Source: Apostichopus japonicus (Eukaryota; Echinodermata; Holothuroidea; Aspidochirotida; Stichopodidae). From it: a stretch of DNA of 64,000 nucleotides. Position numbers and translations under genes: made by a program. The DNA lies in contig NC_092572.1 of NCBI RefSeq assembly GCF_037975245.1, positions 24,707,989 through 24,771,988 on the forward strand, read 5' to 3'. Below, in pieces: positions 38,701 through 47,198 of the stretch (the first letter of the stretch is position 1; the number at the start of each line of letters is the position of its first letter). The notes below the pieces were generated by a model that did no database searches, was not told the origin of the DNA, and worked only from the letters and a program-made list of their open reading frames with translations.

Positions 38701-39050
38701 GGCCAGAACACATGTATGCATCAGTGGATAGGGAAGCCAAAGCAGCCCAGAACGGAGAAGGGAGTCAAGTTCAAGATCAGCGTCAGCATAATTATGAGGT
38801 TGTCGACAAGAAGCAGCTCAAGAAAGGGAAACAGAAAAAGAAAGCCAAAGGCAAGGAAGATAAGAAAGCCAGTAAGGAAGATAAGAAAGCCAGTAAGGAA
38901 GATAAGAAATCCAGCAAGGGAGATAAATCTAGCAGTAAAGGAGAAAAGTCGTCTGGTAAGTCAAGTCCAAAGAAGGACTCTCCCACACATCTGGATAGCC
39001 GCCAGTTGAAATTGCTTGCCGACAAGGCTGTCAAAGAAACAGACCTATAA
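6450..39050 (+). CDS. PAG1/Cbp-like transmembrane adaptor with 20 YxxPhi motifs (9 exons, 813 aa)
   Basis: Coding exons: 6450-6534, 19578-19695, 24277-24331, 27023-27727, 33145-33326, 35441-35597, 36219-36428, 37267-37345, 38200-39050. Phases are compatible at every junction and the total is 2442 nt. Residues 1-22 are a signal peptide, about 23-40 a short ectodomain, 41-58 the membrane helix, and Cys59/Cys61 a palmitoylation-like CxC. The cytoplasmic tail has no folded domain but carries 20 Y-x-x-[VILM] sites, a class I SH3 motif (RQLPAIP, 149-155), a PPPRSP motif, a Lys-rich stretch (734-789) and the terminal ETDL. Vertebrate PAG1/Cbp has the same order of parts: it recruits Csk to lipid rafts through a YSSV-type site and binds a PDZ protein through its C-terminus. 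Orthology is inferred from architecture; a fast-evolving unrelated scaffold is the alternative. Confidence 0.8.
8919..9873. repeat. Minisatellite, ~36-bp unit with palindromic core
   Basis: Roughly two dozen imperfect head-to-tail copies built from two parts: CTGTAGGCCTACAG, a perfect palindrome, and TATCTGTAATTCACACAA. Some copies carry an extra TTAC or lack half the unit. The period is close to a multiple of three, so minus-strand frames stay open for 74-82 codons; I regard these as artefacts. Confidence 0.9.
9990..10425 (+). repeat. Tandem repeat, ~100-bp unit, about five copies
   Basis: Each copy contains TTCAAACAGACTTGGGGTGA and TGAATGTTATTCAATAGATA with small indels between. One copy includes a poly-G run at about 10144-10154. 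Confidence 0.8.
10869..10931. repeat. TA/TAAA-rich microsatellite
   Basis: Imperfect runs of TATATA and TAAATATA. Confidence 0.85.
12490..12955. repeat. (CTGTA)n/(CTGTG)n pentanucleotide array
   Basis: Degenerate CTGTA/CTGTG pentamers. Larger blocks are also repeated, so the array grew by block duplication as well as slippage. The Cys/Leu/Tyr-rich ORFs on both strands are artefacts of the repeat. Confidence 0.9.
13095..13163 (+). repeat. LINE/SINE-type 3' tail with (ATT)n
   Basis: Contains the words GTTTTAGAGCAC, GCTTTACAAAATAAATTATT, then five ATT units. It resembles the L2-type 3' ends seen at 35.8 kb and 51.7 kb in this window. It is a 5'-truncated fragment flanked on both sides by CTGTA satellite. 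Confidence 0.55.
13164..13315. repeat. Second CTGTA/CTGTG array
   Basis: Continues the pentamer satellite after the retroelement tail, which suggests that the tail interrupted a single array. Confidence 0.85.
13737..13776. repeat. Perfect 16-bp inverted repeat, 8-nt loop
   Basis: AACCAGGGAGCTGCTA (13737-13752) is followed, after CTCTAACT, by its exact complement (13761-13776). It forms a strong GC-rich hairpin in either strand within otherwise AT-rich intron DNA. Confidence 0.9.
15385..15612 (-). repeat. tRNA-derived SINE-like element
   Basis: Read on the minus strand from about 15612, there is an A-box match (TTAGCTCAGAGGTTAA) followed at tRNA-like spacing by a B-box-like GGTCCCGAGTCAGAGT. 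The downstream part (about 15385-15430) contains a small inverted repeat (CTGCTTGCAGGAGG). The B box is degenerate, so this is an old or diverged copy. Confidence 0.5.
17700..17915 (+). repeat. Tandem array of GAGTACAGTATGTACTCTACATACAATA-type units
   Basis: Four to five copies of a 40-50-bp unit, itself rich in partly palindromic GTACTC/GAGTAC words. Quoted unit words: GAGTACAGTATGTACTCTAC and ATACAATAGTGAGTACATAT. Confidence 0.8.
18560..18855 (+). repeat. Penelope-like 3' tail fragment (copy 1)
   Basis: Shares a pyrimidine-rich block and a conserved core (CCTCTGAAGAAG, a hairpin, then GAAA) with the minus-strand element at 47.8-48.3 kb. The latter carries a GIY-YIG-like C-terminal coding remnant upstream. 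The core contains a perfect GATCC/GGATC stem with a TGCTA loop at about 18791-18805. Confidence 0.55.
19093..19355 (+). repeat. Tandem repeat, ~93-bp unit, three copies
   Basis: Copies begin near 19093, 19186 and 19278. They share ATCAGATAAAG, GTACCAGTGCTTTG and GACAGTATAGAGTGGTATTA. The third copy is truncated. The array ends about 220 bp before the acceptor of adaptor exon 2. Confidence 0.85.
19578..19695 (+). CDS. Adaptor exon 2: ectodomain end, membrane helix, CxC
   Basis: Residues 29-67. The helix reads AFLIVMSLVVIVTLLGM and is followed by CACGDK, whose two cysteines lie at the inner face as in palmitoylated LAT/PAG adaptors. NIS is a possible glycosylation site. Acceptor is cctacag and donor is ACCAG|gtaaat. 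Phase is 1 in, 2 out. Confidence 0.85.
19785..20515 (+). repeat. Tandem repeat, ~120-bp unit, about six copies
   Basis: Each copy contains TTATGTACAAAATACACTGG, GTGCAATCAGAATGCATGGT and AGCTGGGCCTAGATACACAG. It lies in adaptor intron 2, just after exon 2. Confidence 0.9.
22530..22985. repeat. CTGTA/CTGTG pentamer array within ~180-bp higher-order repeats
   Basis: Pentamer runs are separated by a recurring spacer (CTACAAGTGGTAGCAGC, then an AGAGAGAGTTGT-like word, then CTCACATGCTG). Three to four higher-order units are visible. Confidence 0.85.
24277..24331 (+). CDS. Adaptor exon 3: short cytoplasmic linker
   Basis: A 55-nt exon encoding SDHVAGNGNQDQPAQIMRQ (residues 68-86). Acceptor is cttgaag, an unusual GAAG acceptor, and donor is CAA|gtaagc. 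Phase is 2 in, 0 out. It is the only candidate in this interval that joins exons 2 and 4 in frame. Confidence 0.75.
24717..25060 (+). repeat. Tandem duplication (~185 bp x2) with octamer motifs
   Basis: Copies at about 24717-24900 and 24900-25060 share GACAGGAT, GTAGCTGTTGAATTTATGCA, GCCCAGAGAG and CTAAAATCTT. Perfect POU octamers (ATGCAAAT) occur at 24793-24800 and 24808-24815 in copy 1 and at 24968-24975 in copy 2; the fourth position is mutated. Confidence 0.8.
26419..26640 (+). repeat. Dispersed repeat, copy A (uninterrupted)
   Basis: Shares CTTACCTGTC, a GTTCTACC context, ATGCCCTCCC, TCTCAT and CTACCACCCAAAGTG with 35760-36170. This copy lacks the 205-bp insertion found there and so represents the empty site. 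Confidence 0.6.
27023..27727 (+). CDS. Adaptor exon 4: proline-rich and first seven YxxPhi sites
   Basis: Residues 87-321. Tyrosine motifs: Y114 QNI (also a Grb2-type YxN), Y172 DTI, Y187 ALV, Y207 ADV (in SDYADV, an ITIM match), Y225 ADV, Y274 AVV and Y302 ASV, close to the YSSV Csk site of vertebrate PAG. RQLPAIP at 149-155 fits a class I SH3 ligand. GC content is clearly higher than in the flanking introns, which marks it as coding. Phase is 0 in and 0 out, so its removal would preserve the frame. Confidence 0.9.
27728..33144 (+). other. Adaptor intron 4
   Basis: No frame-compatible exon seen. It contains a CAGTGGC-type repeat start near 29562 and a poly-C run at 29419-29432. It also holds the 45-bp GC-box/CCAAT duplication at 30.13-30.21 kb, pyrimidine-rich blocks (31500-31570, 31740-31905), and a second CAGTGGC-type end at about 31800-31814 in the opposite orientation. 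Confidence 0.55.
30126..30215 (-). repeat. 45-bp direct duplication with GC-box and CCAAT words
   Basis: GCCCCGCCTCC (30131-30141 and 30174-30184) and GATTGGCTATG recur in two copies. Read on the minus strand, each copy has AGCCAATC (CCAAT box) followed by GGAGGCGGGGC (GC-box-like). I see no first exon next to it on the minus strand. Confidence 0.7.
33145..33326 (+). CDS. Adaptor exon 5: YAKI site and PPPRSP motif
   Basis: Residues 322-382. Y325 AKI begins the exon (NHGYAKIGD). The rest is Gly/Ser/Pro-rich and contains SGTPPPRSP, a possible SH3 ligand. Acceptor is ttcttgtag and donor is CAGAG|gtgaga. Phase is 0 in, 2 out. Confidence 0.85.
33693..33780. repeat. AATTAGGTGCT-type short tandem repeat with TAATTA cores
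   Basis: Seven to eight degenerate copies of a ~12-bp unit (GGTGCTAATTA, GGTACTAATTA). Four contain TAATTA, the core homeodomain site. It lies in adaptor intron 5. Confidence 0.75.
34784..34802. repeat. (TA)n microsatellite
   Basis: About nine TA units. A second imperfect TATA/TTTATA block lies at 35041-35112. Confidence 0.9.
35441..35597 (+). CDS. Adaptor exon 6: Gly-rich linker ending in YSQ
   Basis: Residues 382-434. The exon ends PRYSQ| and the next begins VSARE, so the Y432 SQV motif is completed only by splicing. Acceptor is gttgtaacag and donor is CAG|gttagt. Phase is 2 in, 0 out. Confidence 0.85.
35760..36170 (+). repeat. Dispersed repeat, copy B (interrupted)
   Basis: The same family as 26419-26640. 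It is split between TTCTA at 35814-35818 and TTCTA at 36024-36028 by a retroposon tail. Confidence 0.6.
35819..36023 (-). mobile_element. L2-type retroposon 3' fragment with TTCTA target duplication
   Basis: On the minus strand the element ends GTAAAGAGCTCTGGAACATG, then GGGCTATATAAAGC, then (ATA)n, a layout typical of L2/CR1-like LINE 3' ends and SINEs that borrow them. It is flanked by TTCTA (35814-35818 and 36024-36028). The related repeat at 26.4 kb shows the same place without the insert. Confidence 0.7.
36219..36428 (+). CDS. Adaptor exon 7: YQSM, YESV, YQAV
   Basis: Residues 435-504. Y463 QSM fits a YxxM (PI3K p85-type) site. Y481 ESV and Y486 QAV sit five residues apart, and VDYQAV fits an ITIM. 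An acidic stretch (EEEED) precedes the pair. Two in-frame donors lie 9 nt apart, gtaaga at 36420 and at 36429. The longer form adds Val-Arg-Pro. Phase is 0 in, 0 out. Confidence 0.85.
37267..37345 (+). CDS. Adaptor exon 8: YEEI Src-SH2 site
   Basis: Residues 505-531. It contains LPPRRGRVYEEIND; Y517 EEI is the textbook optimal ligand for Src-family SH2 domains, placed next to a basic PPRR. Acceptor is tttgacag and donor is AATG|gtgagt. Phase is 0 in, 1 out. Confidence 0.85.
37606..37648 (+). other. Candidate cassette (poison) exon in adaptor intron 8
   Basis: A 43-nt segment with good borders (acceptor atcaacag, donor ATG|gtgagt) enters in the right phase from exon 8. It leaves in phase 2, so its junction with exon 9 (TG+A) makes TGA. 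Inclusion would end the protein after GYSNKHTKLIYDPQ and remove the last 283 residues. Confidence 0.3.
38200..39050 (+). CDS. Adaptor exon 9: seven YxxPhi sites, Lys-rich tail, ETDL end
   Basis: Residues 531-813. Motifs: Y539 AVV, Y570 AKV, Y598 AKV, Y629 AEV, Y662 QSI, Y703 ASV and Y729 EVV. ELYAKV occurs twice in a [SD]xxELYAKV context, suggesting internal duplication. The lysine-rich region contains three copies of KEDKKAS. The last four residues ETDL fit a class I PDZ ligand. Stop TAA at 39048-39050. Confidence 0.9.
38853..38915 (+). repeat. 21-bp coding tandem repeat (KEDKKAS x3)
   Basis: Three adjacent copies of AAGGAAGATAAGAAAGCCAG, with the last base added to make 21 bp. The third copy has two changes that alter Ala to Ser. 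The unit is a multiple of three, so copy number could vary without breaking the frame. Confidence 0.9.
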
Positions 39051-39180
39051 AATTGAGTTCGCCGACATGTCAGAATCTCCAGCATGTGGTATGACAGCAA
39101 TGCTATTTAAAGCTTTGTAATAAGTTCACTGTTGTACAATACTGGACTCATGTGAATAAAATGGATGTTAAGAGTATGAA
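39051..39180 (+). terminator. Adaptor 3' UTR with poly(A) signal
   Basis: AATAAA lies at 39155-39160, about 105 nt after the stop. Another AATAAA at 40752-40757 would give a much longer 3' UTR. Confidence 0.5.
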
Positions 39181-41094
39181 ACACTAGTGGCATATCAACC
39201 AATGTCATTGCCAGTAGACCATGCAAACTTAAAGAGCAGCAAAGCTCTGAAATATAAAACCAAAGCTGCTATTTTCTTCGCAGTATTTCCATTGCATAGC
39301 AGCCATACTGATGCAGTAATCCCAGCAAGTATTCTGATTGAACTTGTTAGCCATTTAACTTGGCATAATTGTTGGCTGCAATGTCAAAAGGTTTTTGGAC
39401 ATACACAGAGATACAGTGGACTGCTTCAATTGTGATACTATTACAGCAGCAACTATTGAGAAAATGTGCATGAAAGTTTACGAATTACATGTGAGAAAAG
39501 TCGGCTTAAAAATCTGTGAACGTTAAATGTTTTACAAGGGTCACAGTATAATAACTCTGCTCTGTACTACACCTATGCTGTATGATTATCCTTGCCTAAA
39601 TTTTCATGAAAACTCTGAGTAGACATAACTCTGGCACAGGACCCCAATTTGTTAAATGAAGTGGAATAGAGGTTTGCATAACTTACTATTCTCACAGATG
39701 TGTACATATATTTGTATCATAACCTCTGATTTGTTTTGGATTTCTAATGTATGATTCATCTAAGATAATTTTATTCCAACTATTGCTTCCAACCATTTCT
39801 GACGGTGCAAGAAACAAGTTCATCCATCTTTTATCTGTAATTGATGTAAAATATTTTAATGTATCTGTTTGTCTTTTTGGAAGAAGAAGAAGAGGAAGAA
39901 GAAAAAATCACAGTTTAACAACTGCCACTCTTGTAAACTGTAACTGCATCCTATACAGGGCTCTAGCCAGAATTAATTTCTTTCTTTGCATCAGATATAT
40001 TGTTTACTGGCACAGTATGTTACTATTCAGTTCAAAGTGGATAGTGGTGGTCAGTTTTTCACACAATATTCTGATAGTAAAGTGCTTTTAAAACATTTTG
40101 CAAAAGCACAATGCGAATAAGAAATTGAACAAGGTAGAGATAAGGATACAAACCAATTCAAACATTGCAGAGTTTTGCAACCTCAGTTGTTGCAGATGCC
40201 CTTACTTGATGTAGTTCTTGGTTCACTTTTGTTTTGGTCCAGTGTGGCTTTCCTTTAAATTTCACGATGAAACTTAAAGTTAGTAAGCTATTAAACATCC
40301 TTGAAGGCCATGTTCATCGTGCCAATGTTGTGGAAAAGTAAAAGAAATCCAGTAATAGTATCAAATATTTCAAACCAAATACAAGTAGTGAAATATTAAT
40401 AGCATTTGTTTTTTGGTTCCTGGAATCCCAAAACACCAATCAAAAGAAATTCATTCATTATAAGTCATTTTGCCTGGCTAGAAGCATGTAATGATATACA
40501 CTCACTGCAGTTAAGGTTTATATTGTCTTGTACATCTTTGTAAATCAGTTGATTTTGGTGAGAGTGTCTATGATGATTGTTAGTGGTTGCTTGATTAGAA
40601 ACCTGCGGTGATGTTATGTATGCTGCAGTAAGGGTTTCTCCTAGTTTCCTTGTTGTTGTTATTTGTGTATCATGTGGTAAGTTTCCTATTAAATCAGTCT
40701 TTCAAATGATCTTGCCAATGGGATAACTGTAAATTTCAAGATTGGTGACAAAATAAAGTTAACAGTGTTATTGTGTTCCCTCTGAAACATGTTTGCTTTT
40801 AATTTAATCAACAGTAATGAAGTTTCAAATGTTGCTGTGTATATGTTGTCTTGCATGTGGTTGTAAAATTGTTCATATATATATTTCAACTTTTTTGGGG
40901 AAGGTTTTAAATGTCGACTTGCACAATATTATTATTACTATTGTTTTTTGTTTTTTTTACATAATTTACAATCACTGGATGTAATAAATTGCAAAATTTT
41001 GACATTTTAAAAACTGACTAGAAGAAAACTTGAACTAGTGACCAAATGAAATTAGAAGCCGTGTGTACTGAATACACTACAAGTTAGTTAAGTG

Positions 41095-41325
41095 ATCCTT
41101 ATTTCAGGACTTATCAATGGTGAACATGTGGTGTTATTTTGTACTACCAGTTAACTGATCCTCATTGTAGGACTAATCCATGGTGAACATGTGGTGTTGG
41201 TCAGAAATTACAGTAATTCTATGGTGAACATGTGTTATTTTGTACTACCAGTTAACTGATCCTCATTGTAGGACTAATCCATGGTGAACATGTGGTGCTA
41301 GTCAGATATTACAGTAATTTGCACC
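41095..41325 (+). repeat. Tandem repeat around CCATGGTGAACATGTGGTG
   Basis: Three to four copies with GTTAACTGATCCTCATTGTA and GGACTAATCCATGGTGAACA words. Unit length alternates between about 60 and 125 bp. Confidence 0.8.
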
Positions 41326-42069
41326 GCATGGGATACAGATCATTCCAAACAAACGGGATATATTAGAACTTGGATGAAGAGTATGTCACTTTCTTTGTTT
41401 TGTATGCAAATGGTGTTTGGCTTGCTTTGTGAAAGAAGGTGGTTTGTTCATTCTTTCAAGATTTGTTTACAAGGTTATTTTATAACATCCTCATGGTCAG
41501 TATGGATTTTATCTTGGGAATGCTTCCAGTAATACATAATTTGTTTTTCATCAGATATCATTTGACGGACAAGTCAATGGAATGCTGAAGAACATTTTGT
41601 ATAACAAAGCTTTTACTCTGCTCATATCTTATGGAGTCCAAAATTGAGTTGAAACATTGAAAACGGTTTTGTGTATTTAGGTAAAAAATATGCAAGTTTT
41701 GTTAGTTAGCAGAAATATGTACAGTATATCCAAAGAGAAAGAAAATTACTCATGGCCATGTGAGGCATGTGTAAAGAACTACGAAAAATGACAACAAAAT
41801 CTGAATTTTGTTTTGTTTCAGTCCTACCATGCCTACAGTATTGTAGGTCCAAAGATTGCTAATGATTGTACGTGCTTATCTGCATAAAGTATTTTGATTA
41901 ATACTCCATTAGTTTCAGGTCAACATTCTGAACCTGACTTACATAATAGTGATAATAATAATAATATTGAGGATTTATAAAAGCGTAGATATAGCAACTG
42001 ATAACGGTGCTCAAAGGCGCAATCATGACGTTTTTATTGCATACATTACTTGTTACTGAATATATGTTC

Positions 42070-42590
42070 CTGCAGGGATCAATTAACATATGAACCAGGT
42101 GAATTATCTTGTGCCATTGTGTACGTATGTGGAAGTAATGTTACTAGAAGTACTGTATATAACAACCACCCAGTAATGTTTGATAGTTGTAGAGACTGAA
42201 ATACTGTACAGAGATGTTAGTGTAAACACAACTTGGTACTGAGAAGATGTCCTTACAGGGATCAAATAACAGTGATTCAGGTGAATAATCTTGTGCCACT
42301 GTGTACATAAGTGGAAGAAATGATACTAGAAGTACATGACAACCACCCAGTGATGTTTGATAGCTGTAAAGACTGAACAGAGATGTTAGTGTAAACACTA
42401 CTTGGTACTGATTATGTCCATACAGGGATCAATTAAAATTGTGATCAAGGTGAATTATCTTGTGCCATTGTGTACGTATGTGGAAGTAATGACAGTAGAA
42501 GTACATAACAACCACTCAGTGATGTTTGATAGCTGTAGAGACTGAAATACTGTACAGAAATGTTAGTGTAAACACAACTGTATATATAAT
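42070..42590 (+). repeat. Tandem repeat, ~180-bp unit, three copies
   Basis: Each copy contains CAGGGATCAATTAA, GAATTATCTTGTGCCA, GTACGTATGTGGAAGTAATG and GATGTTAGTGTAAACAC. Minus-strand ORFs of 84-89 codons read through the units in a shared frame, but they have no domain and I treat them as spurious. Confidence 0.85.
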
Positions 42591-45500
42591 GATTATGATG
42601 GCCACTACTTTGATTATGAACTTGCTCATTTGTGGGAGGCATTGTCCTTCTAGAGGAGAATTCCGATTTAAAGCACTCCCATGCCTCACAACTTTGAAGT
42701 ATAGAGCTGTACAAAGTACATTATCAATAGTACAAGAAAGCCAGTAGGTTGCTTTGAGGCTACTTCAAGGGCTACAATTGTCTGAGTGTGGACAAGTCGG
42801 TTTCAAAGAAGTTCCATTTGATATGTATTTCTACTGTTCTTTTGGGGGTTTTGAAGCAAACTTGGTTTCTTTTTACTGTACAATTAAGACCAATGAATAT
42901 CTCAGAGTAGACAGAGATGGCTGACAATCGTATTTAAGGCATATTTGTTTGATTGCATTAAACTATATGTACAGTCATACGTATAATAACTCAATTATAT
43001 TAGAACTGTTCAAAACAGGATTTTTGTTCTCGATATATATTTCACCTCATGTCAAACTCATCAGAAAGTGCACCCGTTAAATCCTCCATATCTCATATTC
43101 TCAATTATAATATTCAAAGAATGATATATTTACTAGTTTGTTACCTGACATTTTTTTTTTATACAGATTTGACATCCAATTCTTTTCCTAAATGACATAA
43201 TGTACACCAGAAGAATCCTTTTTTGTGGAATTGCTTTTTTGAAGCCACATGTTTGCTAGTTGACAGTTGCATTTTGAGGTTTATTATTTGCTTTTAGGTT
43301 TAAGTTGTTTCATCAGCTAAACTACGTTTGAAGGTGTTGCAACTAAATCACTCCATATCGTTTAAAGAGCTGTATACATTTTTTTCACGTGTAGAGGCAT
43401 GCAGTACATAAGATGAAGGAATGGCTCAACACACTATACGTCGGCTGTTGTATGAACTATAAAGTGTCTAAGACTTGCTTATTACATAGATAATCTCTTA
43501 CAATGAATTTGATTGATAATTGGACTATCAGTCCAATTTAGTGCTTAATACAAACAAATACTGCCTAAAAAGATCAGCGAACCAAAGATGAATAATTATG
43601 CAATGCATTGCAGAAAATACCTACCGCAGGATAATGAAACTGCTTTTCCACTCTGTTGACCTTTTGTTCAGATGGGAGGTTGAATATTTATTACATTAAA
43701 TGCACAAAATCCTTACCCTGTTTAAAATTTATAACGTCAATCAGTACATTGTGATGTTACATATGTATAGGGACGAGGCACTGAACTACCCGTAATGTAT
43801 GTTATTTTGTAGTTACGCAAATGCATTGTTATCACAAAACAGGTGTGAAACCTCGAATCCATAGTTCTGTACCGTATATACTGCCTGAGATGCTGCAAGC
43901 AAGCTAACGGTACACTATGATGTGTAGTCTACTTTCTTACCATCTTACAGTGAGACAAGCATCAGAAAAAGGTGCATGTATGATATGAAATTTCTTCCGT
44001 TATGTTAAAACTGTAGTGATTTTCATTTATACCTGAAATGATTCCAATATTAAACCATAAACCAAAAACAAACAATGATAATAAAAAAAATAAAGAATAT
44101 GTATGCATTTGGATACTTATTATATTTATAGCATTTCACGATAATTGTATGCATTACTTTTCTGCGGGATGTATTCCATATCCTTCGCACATAAAGTCAA
44201 CATAATGTTCCTCTCCATAGAGAAATTAAATTCTTATTAATTTGTCACTTCAAACTTTAAGAACCTAGAATGTAAATTTTTCATTTCGAATTGTTGATAA
44301 ATTTGATATCTAATATCACGTTGAGGTAGTACATTGGGCAAGTAAATATTGATTGATAAAGCATGTTGAGCTTATTTTCATATACAAAGACACCAGAATG
44401 TTACGTTTTGAATTGTTCCTATGAATGGCCAAAGTCACGCGTCAAATTTAGCCAAAACTTACATCCGAAACGTTGATCGTTTTGCAACCTCAGGAAGACA
44501 TCTAATCACGTCTCATCCATATGTTTCATAACATTACACAAGTTTGGAAGGTTAATTATTAGGGGAGGAGTTGGGATGGTGAGAGAGATTGCAAGGGATG
44601 TGATACTGGCGTTAATCCCTTTTCCCTCCTCTTCTGTTGGAGTGCTATATCACTGGCTGCAGACAAGCCTTTATTGAAAGTATTTCACGAAAAACTTCCA
44701 TCGTTGATTGATATTACTTTCATAATGATTCATAACATGTATAAATTATTGATACCAGGTTGAAATAACGAAGGATGCGTTTGATATTGCTGAAGTTCAG
44801 GTAGACGTGAAAACCTTTAGCAGTTTACTGCATATGAATTGATCAGTCATAGGAATTTTGCCATCCTTGTGTTTTTTTTATGTTACCTTTATATTCCTTT
44901 TGTTACATAGTTATGTTATTGCGCTTTCTTGCAAACTGATTTACATATGTCATATATTTCTTCGTATCGTGTCTATAACCACTACCTAATTATATATGCT
45001 TTTCATTTGTTTAACATTGTATGTGTTTAATTAATCTATATTTGTTGGATGGCACTTACCACACTATAGTTGCAGCTTTGATCCTAGTAAATTAATTATT
45101 TAAAATATAAACTAAATTACCTATAAAACTTTGAAGAAAAAATTGAAGAAATAACTCACATTTAATATTTTATTTATTATTTTCTTTTTATGTATGTTAC
45201 TTTCACAGTATGGTACTTGCAAGTGTTATATTCGTTTGGTTTTCTTTAGACAGTTTCCTGGTATTGCATCATTCGCTTATCAGGCGACTTGGTCACTTGT
45301 ATTTATGATAACTGCTACTTTGCAAAGTCCGAATGCAAAGCTTAAAGTCATTATCATGGAACGTTTCAAATCCTGATGTGACAAACTGCCTGATACAGCT
45401 TTGCATTGTATATAATCATTAATCGACTGTGCTGAATGTTGGACATTGTGTTCGTTTTAATCGAACCGAATCTTACACATGAAACATAAGACCCATAATG

Positions 45501-46124
45501 ATCTACGCCAAATATGTGTGTTTCCTTGAGTTCCCAAGCTGTGTCTTCTCTTACATACATTTAAGGTAGAAAACTTGAAAATTGTGTAGTATTTCCCTAT
45601 AATAATTTTTTTTTTCAATTAGTTTTTTCATATAATTCATACCAATGGCACCCTGTTCAAGCTGGTAAATGGTGCTACCTACCGGCAACAGATCAGTTTC
45701 AGTATTGACATACAGTAACTCGATATCTCTTCTGTGATAGGAGTCGATCTATTTTTGTAGGGTGGCTTTCTTTTCAATAAAATCAATCCATGTGCTTCAA
45801 TCTTTATAAAGAATTAATATGTGCAATCAAGGTTGAAATCCTACAGTACAGATTACAACTATTTTCCTCGCAGAACTACAGATGTAGAAGTTATGTTCGC
45901 TAAGTCCCCGGCAGTAACGTACACGTGGAAGAATCTTTCTCTCTTTTTACTTTCTATAAATACATCAATTGACGCATATCTGAAAATTTATAAAACCCTC
46001 TTTTGTGTCTCATTCCTTTGTCTCTGTCTGTACCTTTTCACGATTAATTATCCATTTTGTGGGGGGCTTTCGACTAAGAGAAACCTATGCAGTCATGAAA
46101 GCATGTTTGTGGGCGTTAGGGTGT

Positions 46125-46535
46125 GTGTGACGCCTTGCTGGTAAACACGATATCTCAAGAAGTTAAACTGTGATGAATCTCATACTTGACATATAGATGG
46201 ACCATATTGGGTAGAAGGACCGTTATGTGTTTGGTGGAGTTCATTTGAGGTCACCAGAGGTCAAATTGAAAACCTCTTAAACAATATCTCAACATGGAAA
46301 CTGAAGAATCGCATTTCATGTGATTACTTGAGGTCACCGGAGATCAAAATGTGAAAAGCTTGTAAACACCGTTTCTCAAGATGGGAATTTTGACAGATCG
46401 GATACTTGGCATGTAAATGCCCTATTTGTAGTAGAGCTCTATTGTTTTTAGTGGAGTTCAGAGGCAATTTGAGGTGATCAGAGGTCAAATTGTGAAAACG
46501 TAAACAAGATATCTGAAGTTGGGAAGCATGTTAAA
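46125..46535 (+). repeat. ~140-bp tandem repeat with paired AGGTCA half-sites
   Basis: Three diverged copies share AAACACGATATCTCAAG, GTGGAGTTCA and GAGGTCACCAGAGGTCAAAT. In the first copy AGGTCA, CCAG, AGGTCA forms a direct repeat with a 4-nt spacer (about 46249-46264). Later copies have one degenerate half-site. Confidence 0.75.
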
Positions 46536-47198
46536 TTTTTATAACTGGCAATTGTATGCGTCATATTGAGTACAAGAAAGGTTTCTTTGCTGTTCACTTC
46601 CTTTATCGTGTGTCCGCTGCAAACCAGGTGATCGTTTACAAGGTGATTAAAATATATCTAGGACAAACTCAGCGTTAATGATGGGAAAATTTAAAAAATC
46701 GTTAACCTTTTTCTTGTGATGCAGCCAGGGTTTATGCAGTGCATTGTGTCATTTCTGAACATGACTTCAGAGAAAGTGAAACTTAAATCCATAATCATGA
46801 AGAACATGTTGTATAAAAATAATTCATTATCAAAATTCATTATGCTGATAAGCTTTGAAACCGAAAGAAGTAACCTCATTATTACCCCATTCGTTCATAG
46901 AAGGTATTTTGTTCCGTGCCCACACATTTCTTCAAGATAAAAGTATCATAGCGGTAAACATCTTTCCATAACACGTCACTTCAGAACACTGATTGGATAG
47001 ATTGATACTGTGTTAGGGTAAATCATCCTATTCACGATATTTTGTGAAAGAATTTCTTTGTAACAATGTTAAAAAAGGAAAAACAAATGGATTAAACATT
47101 GGCTGGAAATGTTCCGAGCAGACAAGACCTTGGTTTACACTGGGAAAGAATGAGCGACTAAATTTTCTTTCGGGGAAAAATCGGAATGTAAATTCATA

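Larger units (their letters stand above)
39181..47198. other. Intergenic region between adaptor and receptor genes
   Basis: No coding exon is supported on either strand. It contains tandem arrays at 41.1, 42.1-42.6 and 46.1-46.5 kb, listed separately. 42750-46130 is AT-rich and I see nothing else in it. Confidence 0.5.

Noticed and set aside
38355-39100. Antisense and alternate-frame ORFs over the last adaptor exon
   Set aside because: The phase-consistent frame carries the tyrosine motifs and lysine-rich tail; the others are shadows.
42144-42714. Minus-strand ORFs of 84 and 89 codons with similar sequence
   Set aside because: The similarity follows from the ~180-bp DNA tandem repeat; no start context or domain.
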